Of a stretch of DNA of 64,000 nucleotides, positions 18,693 through 28,786 are shown one piece after another. The position numbers and the translations under genes were made by a program. Below the pieces are notes generated by a model. The model was not told where the DNA came from. It saw nothing but the letters and a program-made list of their open reading frames with translations, and did not search any database. The stretch comes from an uncultured Alphaproteobacteria bacterium (lineage in GTDB: Bacteria; Pseudomonadota; Alphaproteobacteria; MPNO01; UBA2964), in the NCBI GenBank assembly GCA_943787225.1, contig CALSLP010000005.1, positions 124,001 to 188,000 on the forward strand. The letters run 5' to 3'. Position 1 is the stretch's first letter. Each line of letters begins with the position of its first letter.

Positions 18693-18718
18693 GGAGCGGC
18701 TAAAAAACCGGCCGCTCC
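18693..18718. terminator. Hairpin between convergent permease and thioesterase genes
   Basis: GGAGCGGC (18693-18700) pairs with GCCGCTCC (18711-18718) around a 10-base loop containing six A residues. It sits where the fused permease (+) and the thioesterase (-) converge and overlaps the last codons of the latter. It could act in both directions, although the T tracts are poor. Confidence 0.45.
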
Positions 18719-19149
18719 TTTACCAGGCTTTTGCCTTTTTCGAAGATCGCTTCCGGCCATGGCGTAGATTTTCGGGCAATCGTGTCGAGTGACACACAGA
18801 CCTGATCATTGATGGCACAAATCTCATCCGTGCAGGCATCAATCATGATCGCCCAGACATGCAGGCTTTTGGGTGTGAAGTTGATAAAGCATGTCCGGAT
18901 CTGGATCAGATCACCTGGCATGATCTCCCGTTTATATTCGTAATTCTCCGTTACCGCCGCCATACCGCGATTGTTTTCGCGCATATAGTTCGGCGTGATA
19001 TCCGCTGTCGTGAAGGTGAAGTAGGCAGACTCGTTAAACGCGCGGCTGTAATAGCGCACATTGGCATGGCCCATATGGTCGGTTTCCATCGGGTAGAACA
19101 TACCCTGATAGGCGATGTTGAAATCTTTAAAGCGCTCGAGCGGTGACAT
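18700..19149 (-). CDS. Hotdog-fold acyl-CoA thioesterase
   Basis: 149-residue protein of the 4-hydroxybenzoyl-CoA thioesterase (YbgC/FcbC-like) type. The family motif is seen as METDHMGHANVRYYSRAFNE: the catalytic Asp followed by GHxNxxxY. One hotdog domain, normal length. It would hydrolyse a short or aromatic acyl-CoA. It lies within the catabolic region, but as a separate leftward gene. Confidence 0.8.
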   Translation of the reverse strand: MSPLERFKDFNIAYQGMFYPMETDHMGHANVRYYSRAFNESAYFTFTTADITPNYMRENNRGMAAVTENYEYKREIMPGDLIQIRTCFINFTPKSLHVWAIMIDACTDEICAINDQVCVSLDTIARKSTPWPEAIFEKGKSLVKERPVF

Positions 19150-19277
19150 CAGTTTCAGCTTGTTGGTTTCGTTGAAATCGTCGCGACTATAGCCGGGGCG
19201 GGGAGAGTGTCAATTCGCGGGCCGTTGCTGTCCAGGAAATGCCGGAATAGTCTGGCCCCTAATGTTTATCGTTTCGA

Positions 19278-20243
19278 ATGGATGATGTGATGATCAAGCA
19301 ACTTGGCGTTTCTGCTGCGACCCCCTGTTCCCATCCCGTGATGCGGCAAATTATTCTTGATGCCTATCCCGAGGCCCGGCTGGTGGATGATGAGCGGATT
19401 ACCGATGAAGACCGCTTGATTGAGTATCTGTCCGGTTGTGATGCGGCCATTGTTGGGTTCGAGCCGCTGACAGATAAAGTGCTAAGTGCCCTGCCGGATC
19501 TCAAGGTCGTTGCCAAGTTTGGCGCTGGGTGCGAGACCATCGATTTTGATGCGCTCAAGGCCCATGGTGTGCGTTTTGGCTATACGTTTGGTGTCAATAA
19601 GCTGTCCGTCGCCGAGCTGACGTTGAGCTTTATGATCAATGCCCTGCGCTGGATAACACCGCTGAATCAGTCGATGCGGGCAGGAGAGCGACCGCGATAC
19701 CGCAATGGCGAGTTACTGACCGGTCGTACGGTTGGTGTTCATGGCTGCGGCAATATCGGTAAAGAGGTGATTGGTCTGCTCAAACCTTTCAACTGCACTA
19801 TCCTGTCTTGCGATGTGAAGGAATATCCCGAATTCTACGCTGAACATGAGGTGATAGCGGTGTCGTTCGATGAGCTTCTGGAGCGGTCAGAAGTTCTCAC
19901 GCTGCATTTGCCGAAGACCCAATCGACTCGCGGGTTATATACACGAGAGGTGCTGGAACGTATGCGTCCCGAGGCGGTTCTCGTGAATACCTGCCGTGGT
20001 GAGATTGTTGATGAGGAAGCGCTCGCTGATCGTCTTGAGACCGAAGCGTTACGCGCCGCGTGTTTCGATGTTTTCGCCGTCGAGCCTGCTGAGAATGACC
20101 GGCTGCTCAACCTGCCCAACTTTCTGGCGACGCCTCATATCGGTGCCAGCACGGAAGAGACCCGCGTGGCTATGGCAGAGGCTGCGCTTCGTGGATTGAC
20201 GGAAAACGAGCTGGTTGAGCCTGCTAAATACTATGACAACTAA
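19278..20243 (+). CDS. D-isomer 2-hydroxyacid dehydrogenase (phosphoglycerate dehydrogenase-like)
   Basis: 321-residue NAD-dependent oxidoreductase. The Rossmann motif is VHGCGNIGKEV. The catalytic triad is Arg in NTCRGEIVDE, Glu in the AVEPAEND segment and His in PHIGAST. There is no ACT domain, so it is a short form and more likely reduces or oxidises a 2-hydroxy/2-keto acid of the local pathway than makes serine (inference). Its stop overlaps the stop of the convergent SDR gene by four bases. Confidence 0.85.
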   Translation: MDDVMIKQLGVSAATPCSHPVMRQIILDAYPEARLVDDERITDEDRLIEYLSGCDAAIVGFEPLTDKVLSALPDLKVVAKFGAGCETIDFDALKAHGVRFGYTFGVNKLSVAELTLSFMINALRWITPLNQSMRAGERPRYRNGELLTGRTVGVHGCGNIGKEVIGLLKPFNCTILSCDVKEYPEFYAEHEVIAVSFDELLERSEVLTLHLPKTQSTRGLYTREVLERMRPEAVLVNTCRGEIVDEEALADRLETEALRAACFDVFAVEPAENDRLLNLPNFLATPHIGASTEETRVAMAEAALRGLTENELVEPAKYYDN

Positions 20244-21028
20244 ACGACCGGTGATTTACCGCCATCGACATTGATCGCGGCACCCGTAATATAACTGCCG
20301 GCATCCGATGCCAAAAAAAGCGCCGTGTTGGCGAATTCCTCGGTTTCTCCGATGCGGCCCATCGGGATGTTTCGGACATCCACCATGTCCTGCAGAAAAT
20401 CCTCATATTCCTGATTGGGCTGCTTTTCGGCATAAAGCCGTTCCCATTGGCCGGATTTAATAAAGCCAACCAGCAGCGCGTTAACGAGGACATTGTCGGC
20501 AGCCCCGGTATTGGCGAGCACTTTGGTCAATGATAACCCAGCGGCGCGGGCGACGGCAGTTGGCGCACCGTTAGCGCCGGGGGCCTTCGATCCAATGTTC
20601 AGCACGTTGATGATGCGTCCCCATTTGCGGGATTGCATGGCAGGCAAAACGAGGCGACACAGGCGGACAGCGGCAAATAGTTTGAGTTCAAAATCGTCAT
20701 GCCATTCCTGATCGGTGATGTCGAGAAAGCGGCCAGATTTTGACGTGCCGGCATTGTTAATCAGGATGTCTATTTTTCCCAATTCTGTCTCGGCTTTAGA
20801 AAAGGCGTCATTGGTTGCGGTGGCGTCCATAAGGTCGCAGGAGATTGCCACCACTTTGCCACCGCCAATGGCCTCTATCTCACCCTTGGCGGTGTCGAGC
20901 AGTTCCTGTCCGCGGGCGATAATCGCAACATCCGCACCCGCTTCCGCGAATTTGAGGGCCATACCTTTGCCGAGCCCCTGGCTTCCACCGGTAATGAGCG
21001 CCGCTTTTCCATCCAGGCGGATTTCCAT
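20240..21028 (-). CDS. SDR family protein lacking the Tyr-x-x-x-Lys pair
   Basis: 262-residue short-chain dehydrogenase/reductase fold. The cofactor motif TGGSQGLGKG and the NNAG motif are intact, with an Asn-rich segment before the expected Ser. Where classical SDRs have Tyr-x-x-x-Lys, this protein reads Thr-Ala-Val-Ala-Arg (PTAVARAAG), so both catalytic residues are replaced. It may belong to a divergent SDR clade with other chemistry, or be a binding or regulatory protein. The ending GGAAINVDGG-like C-terminus is typical. Confidence 0.8.
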   Translation of the reverse strand: MEIRLDGKAALITGGSQGLGKGMALKFAEAGADVAIIARGQELLDTAKGEIEAIGGGKVVAISCDLMDATATNDAFSKAETELGKIDILINNAGTSKSGRFLDITDQEWHDDFELKLFAAVRLCRLVLPAMQSRKWGRIINVLNIGSKAPGANGAPTAVARAAGLSLTKVLANTGAADNVLVNALLVGFIKSGQWERLYAEKQPNQEYEDFLQDMVDVRNIPMGRIGETEEFANTALFLASDAGSYITGAAINVDGGKSPVV

Positions 21029-21149
21029 GATGTCATATCCTTATTGGTTGCGGACAGGCAGGCTGCCCTTCAAGGACCAATCTTGCGGGCTTCCGAATTT
21101 TCGTTCAACCCCGTTAAAGGTGCTCGCAAGTCGTTAGAATAAATGACGA

Positions 21150-22433
21150 TCACGACTGTTCACGTTCCACCGCACGCCAGCCTATATCCCGGCGGCAGAA
21201 TCCACCCGGCCAGTCGATGGCATCAACCGCTTTATAGGCTGAGGTCTGGGCCTCTGCGACGGTATCGCCGAGCGCTGTCACTGCGATGACGCGGCCGCCT
21301 GTCGCGGTTACCTCGCCATTCTCCCCAAACATTGTACCGGCGTGAAAAATCGTGATGTCGCGATCCTCACTGGCATCTTCCAGCCCCTTGATGACGCTCC
21401 CTTTGTCATAGGCGCCTGGGTAGCCATTGGCCGCCATCACCACGGTGAGCGCCGTCTCGTCGTACCAGCGCAAATCAAAATCTTTGAGGACACCGTCTGC
21501 GGAGGCAATGAGCGCCGGTAGCAAGTCCGACATCAGCCGCATCATCAGGACCTGACATTCGGGATCACCGAACCGGACATTGTATTCCAGCAGCTTTGGC
21601 TGATCGTCCTCAATCATTAAACCTGCATAGAGCACGCCCTTGTAAGGTTTGCCTTCTGCTTTCATCCCCGCCATCGTCGGGTTGATGATGGTCTCCATGA
21701 TGGTTTCCACCATAGCGTCGGTCACAATTGGGGCCGGGGAATAGGCGCCCATGCCGCCGGTATTAGGGCCGGTATCACCATCGCCGACCCGTTTGTGATC
21801 CTGCGCCGATGCCAGTGGCAGAGCCGTCTCACCATCGCACAGCACAAAGAAGCTCGCTTCTTCACCGCCGAGAAATTCTTCAATCACCACCTCGGCGCCG
21901 GCATCGCCAAACGTGCCACTTTCCAGCATGTCATCCACCGCCGCATTCGCCTGCTCAATTGTCTCAGCGATGATTACGCCTTTGCCGGCAGCGAGCCCGT
22001 CGGCTTTCACGACAATTGGTGCGCTGTGAGCGGCGATAAAGGCTTTTGCGGCTGGAATATCTTTGAACCGGGCATAGGCTGCGGTCGGGATATCGTGCCG
22101 GGCACAAAAATCTTTCATGAAACCCTTGGACCCCTCCATTTCAGCGGCAGCTGCGCTCGGTCCGAACGATTTGATGCCGATATCTGCCAGCTTATCAGCC
22201 AGTCCTGCGACGAGCGGCGCTTCGGGTCCAATGACAACAAACTCAATTTCATTGTCCTGCGCGAATCGAATTATCCCGTCGACATCCTCAGCGGCTATGG
22301 CGACGCATTCAGCATCCTGAGCAATTCCGGCATTGCCTGGCGCGCAGTAAAGCTTGGTAACCAAGGGGGAGCCCGCTATTGCCCAGCACAACGCATGTTC
22401 ACGACCGCCACCGCCTACTACCAAGACCCTCAC
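21150..22433 (-). CDS. purD: Phosphoribosylamine-glycine ligase PurD
   Basis: 427-residue ATP-grasp enzyme of de novo purine synthesis (phosphoribosylamine + glycine + ATP to GAR). Begins [19 protein letters not shown], the conserved PurD N-terminus. The ATP-grasp loop [15 protein letters not shown] and the [12 protein letters not shown] motif are present. Divergent from xseA, an arrangement often seen in alphaproteobacteria. Full length. Confidence 0.95.
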   Translation of the reverse strand: MRVLVVGGGGREHALCWAIAGSPLVTKLYCAPGNAGIAQDAECVAIAAEDVDGIIRFAQDNEIEFVVIGPEAPLVAGLADKLADIGIKSFGPSAAAAEMEGSKGFMKDFCARHDIPTAAYARFKDIPAAKAFIAAHSAPIVVKADGLAAGKGVIIAETIEQANAAVDDMLESGTFGDAGAEVVIEEFLGGEEASFFVLCDGETALPLASAQDHKRVGDGDTGPNTGGMGAYSPAPIVTDAMVETIMETIINPTMAGMKAEGKPYKGVLYAGLMIEDDQPKLLEYNVRFGDPECQVLMMRLMSDLLPALIASADGVLKDFDLRWYDETALTVVMAANGYPGAYDKGSVIKGLEDASEDRDITIFHAGTMFGENGEVTATGGRVIAVTALGDTVAEAQTSAYKAVDAIDWPGGFCRRDIGWRAVEREQS

Positions 22434-22515
22434 TGCTTTATCTCCTCTGTGCTGTTCATTAGCGCGTTACGCTGCTGGTATGCTCCGTCCCGTTTAGCAT
22501 AGAATGTGAGTCGCC

Positions 22516-24093
22516 ATGACTGACAACAGCTCTCTTTTTGATTCTAACGCCCCGGCTGCCACGGGGCTTGAGCATAATATCAATGAATTTTCGGTCGGAG
22601 AGATTTCGGGCGCCGTAAAACGGACTCTGGAGGGTGCCTTCGGACGGGTCCGGGTCAGGGGCGAAATTTCCCGCCCTAACTATCATGGGTCCGGTCATCT
22701 CTATTTCACGCTGAAGGATGCCGACGCGGCGATGGATGGTGTCTGCTGGCGAGGGTCGGTCGGCAAGCTGGGCATTACCCTTGAAGAGGGCATGGAGGTT
22801 ATCTGTACCGGGCGGATATCGTCCTATCCCCGTAGTTCCAAATATCAGCTGGTTGTTGAAGCCGTTGAGCTTGCCGGTGAAGGCGCGCTCCTCAAATTAC
22901 TCGAAGATCGCCGCAAGAAGTTGACTGCTGAGGGCCTCTTCGATCCCGATCGCAAACAAGAGCTACCATTCCTGCCGGAGATTATTGGCGTCATTACCTC
23001 ACCGACCGGAGCGGTTATTCGCGATATTTTACATCGGCTGTCAGACCGATTTCCGCGTCGTGTCCTGTTATGGCCGGTGATTGTTCAGGGGGATGGTGCC
23101 GCAGAGCAGGTTGCCCGGGCCATCAACGGGTTCAACGCCTGCAAGCCTGATGGCGTCGTGCCGCGGCCTGATTTGATAATCGTGGCGCGGGGTGGCGGTA
23201 GTCTTGAAGATCTGTGGGCCTTTAACGAAGAGGTCGTTGTCCGGGCGGCAGCGGAAAGTGATATTCCGCTGATCTCTGCCGTTGGGCATGAAACTGATAC
23301 CACGTTGATCGATTTTGCTTCTGATGTAAGGGCGCCAACGCCGACAGCAGCGGCAGAAATGGCCGTACCAGTGCGCGCTGATCTGGAGGCTCAGCTCCTC
23401 GACAATCAGCGGCGGTTGGTAGCCGGGCTGGAACGCTGCTGGGAAGACCAACGCCTGCAGCTTGAAGGGCTGGCACGGGGATTGCCGCAGCCTGATCGAT
23501 TGTTGGAAGAGGCGGCGCAACGCCTCGATAGTGAAACGGATCGTCTTAAACTGTCGGGCATCAACAGGTTGGAACAGCATCGTGAACGTGTGGCAGGTGT
23601 TGGCGCGCGGTTGCGTCATCCACGCGATGTCATGGCATCGGCGGGAGAGCGTTTATCGCAAACTGGGGAACGGTTTGATCTGGCAGTCTCGACCAATTTA
23701 CAAAACAGCAAGACGCGGTTTGAGGGGTTGGATGCGACAATACGTTTGCCAAACGCCATCGCCCGGATTTTCAAGGTAGGCCAGGATAGGGTGTCTTCTC
23801 AGGGGCAGCTGCTCGAAAGTCTTTCCTATAAGGGGGTGCTGGAACGTGGTTTCGCCTTGGTCCGGGACGGCGATGGCAAACCGGTCATGCGCGCAGCAGA
23901 AGCCATCACGGGCGGCGTGATTGAGATAGAGTTTTCAGATGGCTCGCGGGGTGCAGCGTTCGACGGTGAGGACGGTGGTAAACCGAAGGCGGCGGAACGA
24001 ACTGCCAAAGCCAAAAAAACCGCAGTCAAAAAAGAGGACACAAATAAAAAGAAACCCAGCCCACCTGATGATAGTCAGGGGTCACTCCTGTGA
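22516..24093 (+). CDS. xseA: Exodeoxyribonuclease VII large subunit XseA
   Basis: 525-residue nuclease subunit that degrades single-stranded DNA together with XseB. The OB-fold domain (about 25-125) is followed by the catalytic domain with GVITSPTGAVIRD, VARGGGSLEDLW and SAVGHETDTTLIDF. Coiled-coil segments fill the region 280-420. The C-terminus has an extra Lys-rich tail of about 50 residues after the usual end, absent from short XseA proteins. The stop overlaps the start of the LytM-like gene (GTGA). Confidence 0.95.
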   Translation: MTDNSSLFDSNAPAATGLEHNINEFSVGEISGAVKRTLEGAFGRVRVRGEISRPNYHGSGHLYFTLKDADAAMDGVCWRGSVGKLGITLEEGMEVICTGRISSYPRSSKYQLVVEAVELAGEGALLKLLEDRRKKLTAEGLFDPDRKQELPFLPEIIGVITSPTGAVIRDILHRLSDRFPRRVLLWPVIVQGDGAAEQVARAINGFNACKPDGVVPRPDLIIVARGGGSLEDLWAFNEEVVVRAAAESDIPLISAVGHETDTTLIDFASDVRAPTPTAAAEMAVPVRADLEAQLLDNQRRLVAGLERCWEDQRLQLEGLARGLPQPDRLLEEAAQRLDSETDRLKLSGINRLEQHRERVAGVGARLRHPRDVMASAGERLSQTGERFDLAVSTNLQNSKTRFEGLDATIRLPNAIARIFKVGQDRVSSQGQLLESLSYKGVLERGFALVRDGDGKPVMRAAEAITGGVIEIEFSDGSRGAAFDGEDGGKPKAAERTAKAKKTAVKKEDTNKKKPSPPDDSQGSLL

Positions 24094-24914
24094 TACGGCT
24101 GCTTTTGCTAGTAGCCGTTTTGTTTGTCGGCGGGCAAGCAAGCGCGTTGGAGTTAAAAGGGGCTTTTACGCAAGGATCACTGATTACTGGAAAAGTGCCC
24201 CCAGGCAGTTCTGTGTTGCTTGATGGCGTTCCGATCCCGACATTGCCAGACGGTAATTTTGTTTTTGGGTTGCCGCGTGATGCCAAAGCGAAGGCGCTTC
24301 TTTCAGTGCGTCACAAGGATGGTCGCGTTGCCCAACGGAAGCTGAAAATCCGCAAACGAAATTATAGAATTCAGCGTATCGATGGTTTGCCAAAGCGTAA
24401 GGTCACGCCGAAAAAACGGGACTACAAACGGATTGCAAGAGAACAGAAACGTCTCAATGACGCCCGGAATCGTGTTACTCAAGTTGTTGATTTCAAAAAT
24501 GGTTTTGTGTGGCCGGCACGCGGTCGGATCTCCGGTGTTTATGGCAGTCAGCGCATTCTCAATGGCAAGTCACGGGCACCGCATTTAGGGGTTGATATAG
24601 CGGCGCCTACCGGGGCCCCGGTCGTTGCGGCATCAGCTGGCGTTGTGTCGCTTACCCATGAGGGGATGTTCTTTACCGGCAAGACGATCCAGATCGATCA
24701 TGGGCTCGGCGTTGGCACGATCTATATCCACCTCAGCAAGGTCCTGGTGAAAGAAGGTCAGCGTGTCCGCAAGGGTGAGCTCATTGGACGCATTGGAAAA
24801 ACCGGTCGTGCAACCGGTCCGCATCTGCATTGGGGGCTGACCTGGAAGACGATGCGTCTTGACCCCTCTCTGCTGGTTGGGCCGATGCCTAAGGCAGCAA
24901 AAACGCGGCGCTAG
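24090..24914 (+). CDS. M23 (LytM-type) metallopeptidase, exported
   Basis: 274-residue periplasmic peptidoglycan endopeptidase. N-terminal signal peptide (cleavage near ASA, residue 19), a small beta domain, a very basic linker (about 85-145), then the LytM domain. Zinc ligands are visible in HLGVDIAAP (His-x-x-x-Asp) and HLHWGL (His-x-His), so it should be catalytically active. GTG start inside the xseA stop implies translational coupling. Confidence 0.88.
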   Translation: MIRLLLLVAVLFVGGQASALELKGAFTQGSLITGKVPPGSSVLLDGVPIPTLPDGNFVFGLPRDAKAKALLSVRHKDGRVAQRKLKIRKRNYRIQRIDGLPKRKVTPKKRDYKRIAREQKRLNDARNRVTQVVDFKNGFVWPARGRISGVYGSQRILNGKSRAPHLGVDIAAPTGAPVVAASAGVVSLTHEGMFFTGKTIQIDHGLGVGTIYIHLSKVLVKEGQRVRKGELIGRIGKTGRATGPHLHWGLTWKTMRLDPSLLVGPMPKAAKTRR

Positions 24915-24915
24915 G

Positions 24916-25803
24916 CTAGTCTTCAGGCCACCGTCGGTGCAGCCAGCCTAACCACTGGCCAGGGCGCTCGGTTGCCCATTCTTCGAATAACACATTGATA
25001 TCTCTGATCATTGTCGGCACGTCTCCGTCGACGGGCTTTTCTAAAGGCGGGACAAGCTGAACCTGAAAATGACACCCGCCTTTTCGTATTATGCGGACCG
25101 GTATAGCGGGGCAATCGTAACGGATAGCGAGTTCAGCAACCGCAGGCGCTGTCATGGCTTTTCGACCAAACAATTCGACGGGAATACCATCATTCATCTT
25201 TTGGTCAACGAGCATGCCGAGGCGGCGGCCAGAGCGGAGCGCGGCAATCGCGCCTCGGGCGCCGCGGGGTCCTTTGGGGATGATGTCTTTGTCTTCCAGC
25301 TTCCTGATTTTACGCAGCATGGCGTCGACAAAGTGATTATTGGCGGCGCGATAAACCTGGACATAGGGCACGCCGGATTTTTGCGCCGTTAGGGCAAAGA
25401 GCTCCCAGTTGGCGAAGTGACCGGAGAAGAAGATACACGGCGTTCCTTCAGGTTTGACCGCCGCGATGTTTTCTTCGTTCAGTACCTCGACACGCTCCGC
25501 GATGATTTTCTCGAGATGGGGTAACTCCGCCAGAACACGACCGAGATTGTCCCATAAATCCGCGGTAATTTGACGAAGGCGTGCGTCGTCATAGTCGGGA
25601 AAGGCACGTTTCAGGCTGGCGATCGCGCGCTTCTGATATCCCAGACGGGGACCAACAAGGCGCGCAATCCACCCGCCAACACCAGATGCCATATCCATCG
25701 GGAGCACGGAGAAAAACCCGTAAACCAATGCGACGCCGAGCGCTTCCAGAGGATAGCCAACCGCGCGATAAAACCGTCTTTGAGCAGGTGTCCGCTTAGC
25801 CAT
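24916..25803 (-). CDS. Lipid A lauroyl/myristoyl acyltransferase (LpxL/HtrB family)
   Basis: 295-residue membrane-associated acyltransferase that adds a secondary acyl chain to Kdo-lipid A. The HX4(D/E) catalytic motif is GHFANWE at about residue 129, and the PKGPRGARGA stretch matches the family. One N-terminal hydrophobic segment. Its start overlaps the lpxK end by eight bases; it is the last gene of the lipid A operon running from ubiD to here. Confidence 0.88.
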   Translation of the reverse strand: MAKRTPAQRRFYRAVGYPLEALGVALVYGFFSVLPMDMASGVGGWIARLVGPRLGYQKRAIASLKRAFPDYDDARLRQITADLWDNLGRVLAELPHLEKIIAERVEVLNEENIAAVKPEGTPCIFFSGHFANWELFALTAQKSGVPYVQVYRAANNHFVDAMLRKIRKLEDKDIIPKGPRGARGAIAALRSGRRLGMLVDQKMNDGIPVELFGRKAMTAPAVAELAIRYDCPAIPVRIIRKGGCHFQVQLVPPLEKPVDGDVPTMIRDINVLFEEWATERPGQWLGWLHRRWPED

Positions 25804-26770
25804 TCACGAGTACCTTGCTGAGAAGGCGTTCATGCGCATTGGCGTCTTCCCATTCAAGAGAAATGCGGATTGTCTTGATCAGGGCACGGGCTTCGTCTGG
25901 TAAACGCACGTAGTCTTTCTCCGTTGTGACCGGAATGGCACCCAGCTGTGAGGCATGGTCACATATCTTGATAACCTCGTCCGGGTCAAATTTGTGATGA
26001 TCTGGAAAATCCTGCGTCCCAACAATTTCACAGCCCATCTCCAGGAGAGTGCTGTAAAACTTTGACGGTCTGGCAATACCCGCAAAGGCAACAACTTGTT
26101 GTCCCGCCAATGCCGAATCTGGATAGGCAACGATCCGCGCTCGATAGATCGGGCAGGTGTTGTCTATTTGTTGGGCGATGCCTCGTTGGTCCTCTCCGAG
26201 GATGACGATGGCGTCACAGCGGTCAAGACCAGCAGCGATGGGTTCCCGCAAGGGACCGGCGGGGATGACTTGACCATTACCAAACCCGTAACCACCATCA
26301 ATTGTCAGGATAGAGAGGGTCTTGGCGATTGCGGGGTTCTGAAAGCCATCATCCATTACGACAATGTTTGCACCGTTCTCAATGGCATGCTTCACACCTT
26401 CAATGCGGTCGCGGGATACCCATGTCGGTGCAGTTCCGGCAAGGAGGAGTGGTTCGTCTCCAACCTTCGAAGCGCGATGATTGCTTGGATCAACAAGGAC
26501 AGGCCCTTGAAGGGTCCCGCCATAGCCACGGCTGAGGAGGTTAGGCTTATATCCCTTTGTGAGTAAGGCCCGCGTCAGATCTATGGCCAGCGGGGTTTTC
26601 CCGGCGCCGCCTGCTGTGAGGTTGCCAACGCATAGGATGGGGACTGGTGCTGTCCAGGGTCTCCCGGCGCCGAAATTTCGTAATGCGGCCCCTGCACGCC
26701 AAAGCACGGAAAGTGGAGACAAGGTTTTGCCCATCATGCCGGGCGTATGCCAGAAGTCAGGCGCGCGCAT
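25796..26770 (-). CDS. lpxK: Tetraacyldisaccharide 4'-kinase LpxK
   Basis: 324-residue inner-membrane kinase that phosphorylates the 4' position of the lipid A disaccharide. The N-terminal hydrophobic segment is followed by a Walker A sequence TAGGAGKT (about 52-59) and the conserved DDGFQ motif. Overlaps waaA upstream by 14 bases and the acyltransferase downstream by eight. Confidence 0.93.
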   Translation of the reverse strand: MRAPDFWHTPGMMGKTLSPLSVLWRAGAALRNFGAGRPWTAPVPILCVGNLTAGGAGKTPLAIDLTRALLTKGYKPNLLSRGYGGTLQGPVLVDPSNHRASKVGDEPLLLAGTAPTWVSRDRIEGVKHAIENGANIVVMDDGFQNPAIAKTLSILTIDGGYGFGNGQVIPAGPLREPIAAGLDRCDAIVILGEDQRGIAQQIDNTCPIYRARIVAYPDSALAGQQVVAFAGIARPSKFYSTLLEMGCEIVGTQDFPDHHKFDPDEVIKICDHASQLGAIPVTTEKDYVRLPDEARALIKTIRISLEWEDANAHERLLSKVLVNG

Positions 26771-28070
26771 TTTGCTTTGCTTTAGCGTCGGCGGATGATG
26801 GTTTATCCAGTGCCGCTAGATAGGGCTCTAACAGGTCAATGACGGCGTCAAGAATACCGGTCTTTGCTTGAGCAACAGCGAGAGCGGCAGCGATCTGATT
26901 TGTCCTTAGGGCATCGTCAGAGAGTAGACTCGATACGGCGTCAGCCAGTTCCGTTTCATTTTGTATGATGGTCGAGCCGCCCGCTGCCGATATTTCCGAG
27001 GTGACTGCCGTAAAGTTGGTCGTAGAAGGGCCATGGATGATGGCGCATTCCAGCTTGGCCGCTTCCAGCATATTTTGGCCGCCATGGGGCACCAGCGTAC
27101 CGCCGATAAAGGCGATGGGGGCTAGTCTGTAAAACAAGCCAAGCTCGCCGACAGTATCGGCAATATAGATCGCGGTTTCGGGCGTTAACGGTTCATTCTT
27201 GCTGCGCAAAGACACAGAAAGTCCCATACCGAGGATGTCTCCGGCGATCTCGGGCGCACGGGCCGGGTGGCGTGGAATGATGATTGTCAGAATATCTGGC
27301 TGGTTCTTCGCGATAGCCCGATGGGCGTTTGCAACGGCTTGCTCTTCTCTGGCATGGGTGCTGGCGGCGATCCAAACAGGTCGGATGCTAATGTCGTTCC
27401 ATAGCGACGACAGGGCGCTGTCGTCAACGGGCAACGGATCAGCGGCAAATTTGAGATTTCCTGGGGTGCTCACATTCGTGGCGCCGAGTGCAGTAAGCTT
27501 CTTCGCATCCTGAACGCTCTGCGCGAGACAGAGAGAGAAACAGCCGAGCAACCGCGCAATCGTCCGTGGTACCCGTTGCCAGCCGCTAAATGAGTCAGGG
27601 GATACGCGGGCATTGATCAATATCAATGGAATGCCACGCCTATGAATGGCGGTCAGGAGATTTGGCCAGAATTCTGATTCGACCCATAAGACAATGTCGG
27701 GTTTCCAGTGATCCAGAAATCGTTGAATCCAGACCGGCTGATCGACGGGAATGAATTGATGAATAACATTTTGCGGCAGGCGTTCGGCCATGATTGCAGC
27801 GGACGTCACTGTACCGGTGGTTACAAGGACAGTGTGAGTTGGGTAGTCGTGATTAAGCCGGTTGATCAGAGAGAGAATGGAAATGGCCTCACCGACGCTG
27901 GCGGCATGAAACCAGATGATGGCTCCGGGAGGACGCTTTTGGCTCGGGTTTCCGAACCGTTCTTCTATTCGAATTGGATCTTCCTTGCCGCGCTGTTTGC
28001 GTCGTTCGAGAAAGCGACGGAGGACGGGGGCGGCTGCGTAGGAAAGACCACGATATACCGACAGGATCAT
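26757..28070 (-). CDS. waaA: 3-deoxy-D-manno-octulosonic acid (Kdo) transferase WaaA
   Basis: 437-residue GT30 glycosyltransferase that attaches Kdo to lipid IVA. The N-terminal region carries an IWFHAASVGE motif with the catalytic Glu. The WVESEFWPN and GGTLVPHGGQNMLE motifs are those of the family. Starts four bases inside the upstream DUF374 gene. Confidence 0.93.
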   Translation of the reverse strand: MILSVYRGLSYAAAPVLRRFLERRKQRGKEDPIRIEERFGNPSQKRPPGAIIWFHAASVGEAISILSLINRLNHDYPTHTVLVTTGTVTSAAIMAERLPQNVIHQFIPVDQPVWIQRFLDHWKPDIVLWVESEFWPNLLTAIHRRGIPLILINARVSPDSFSGWQRVPRTIARLLGCFSLCLAQSVQDAKKLTALGATNVSTPGNLKFAADPLPVDDSALSSLWNDISIRPVWIAASTHAREEQAVANAHRAIAKNQPDILTIIIPRHPARAPEIAGDILGMGLSVSLRSKNEPLTPETAIYIADTVGELGLFYRLAPIAFIGGTLVPHGGQNMLEAAKLECAIIHGPSTTNFTAVTSEISAAGGSTIIQNETELADAVSSLLSDDALRTNQIAAALAVAQAKTGILDAVIDLLEPYLAALDKPSSADAKAKQNARA

Positions 28071-28783
28071 GACTGCGTTCCTGCCGTATCCGCAGCGGGT
28101 TCGATAAGCGGTAAACCCAATTCGGTGTCCAGTTGATGGGTGATCTGGTTTAGCGCGTTTTCAAGTATCGCTGTAACACGGGCAATTTCTTCTCCATCCC
28201 CATTTACGGGGACTTCAATAGGGTCACCCCATTTCACAATGCCTCGGCAAAAGGGCAAGGGAATAAGAAAACGGTCCCAGGTCGAGAGAATTTTACCACC
28301 TCTCGCCGCATAGCTTAACGGTAATATGGGTACCCCGGCATGCCGCGCCGCAAACACGACCCCTTGCGCGGCTTGCATCCTTGGGCCCCGTGGGCCATCG
28401 GGCGTGACGCCGACATATTCTCCCGCTTTGAGAGACCGCAACATCGCACGGAGCGCACCAACACCGCCACGAGAGGATGAGCCACCAATCGAGTCAAACC
28501 CCAGCATGCCGATCGTTTGCGCAATCAGTTCACCGTCCTGGTGATGCGAAATGACCATCTTGAACGGGGGCGCGTAGGGCCAGGCCAGAGACATCATCAA
28601 AAGCCGTCCGTGCCAGAACGCGACGAGAAAAGGTTTATTCTCGTTGATCAGCGTGCGGGGGATTTCTGTTCCCTCGATACGCCATCGCCCGGTGGCTTTT
28701 ACAAAACGAATATAATTGGCTGCCATCCAGCACGCAGCGGCGCGGGGCCCGGATCGCCGCATCATGTTTTTGAAGAGCGCCAT
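28067..28783 (-). CDS. DUF374 lysophospholipid acyltransferase-like protein
   Basis: 238-residue protein of the DUF374 acyltransferase family, commonly encoded next to waaA and lpxK in alphaproteobacteria. Motifs FWHGRLLMM (HX4-like) and VTPDGPRGPRM are visible. Probably envelope lipid acylation, exact substrate unknown. Situated between msbA and waaA with four-base spacings or overlaps. Confidence 0.86.
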   Translation of the reverse strand: MALFKNMMRRSGPRAAACWMAANYIRFVKATGRWRIEGTEIPRTLINENKPFLVAFWHGRLLMMSLAWPYAPPFKMVISHHQDGELIAQTIGMLGFDSIGGSSSRGGVGALRAMLRSLKAGEYVGVTPDGPRGPRMQAAQGVVFAARHAGVPILPLSYAARGGKILSTWDRFLIPLPFCRGIVKWGDPIEVPVNGDGEEIARVTAILENALNQITHQLDTELGLPLIEPAADTAGTQS

Positions 28784-28786
28784 TGC

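Noticed and set aside
21795..22502. Long open frame opposite purD
   Set aside because: Antisense shadow of an unmistakable purD; no recognisable protein features.
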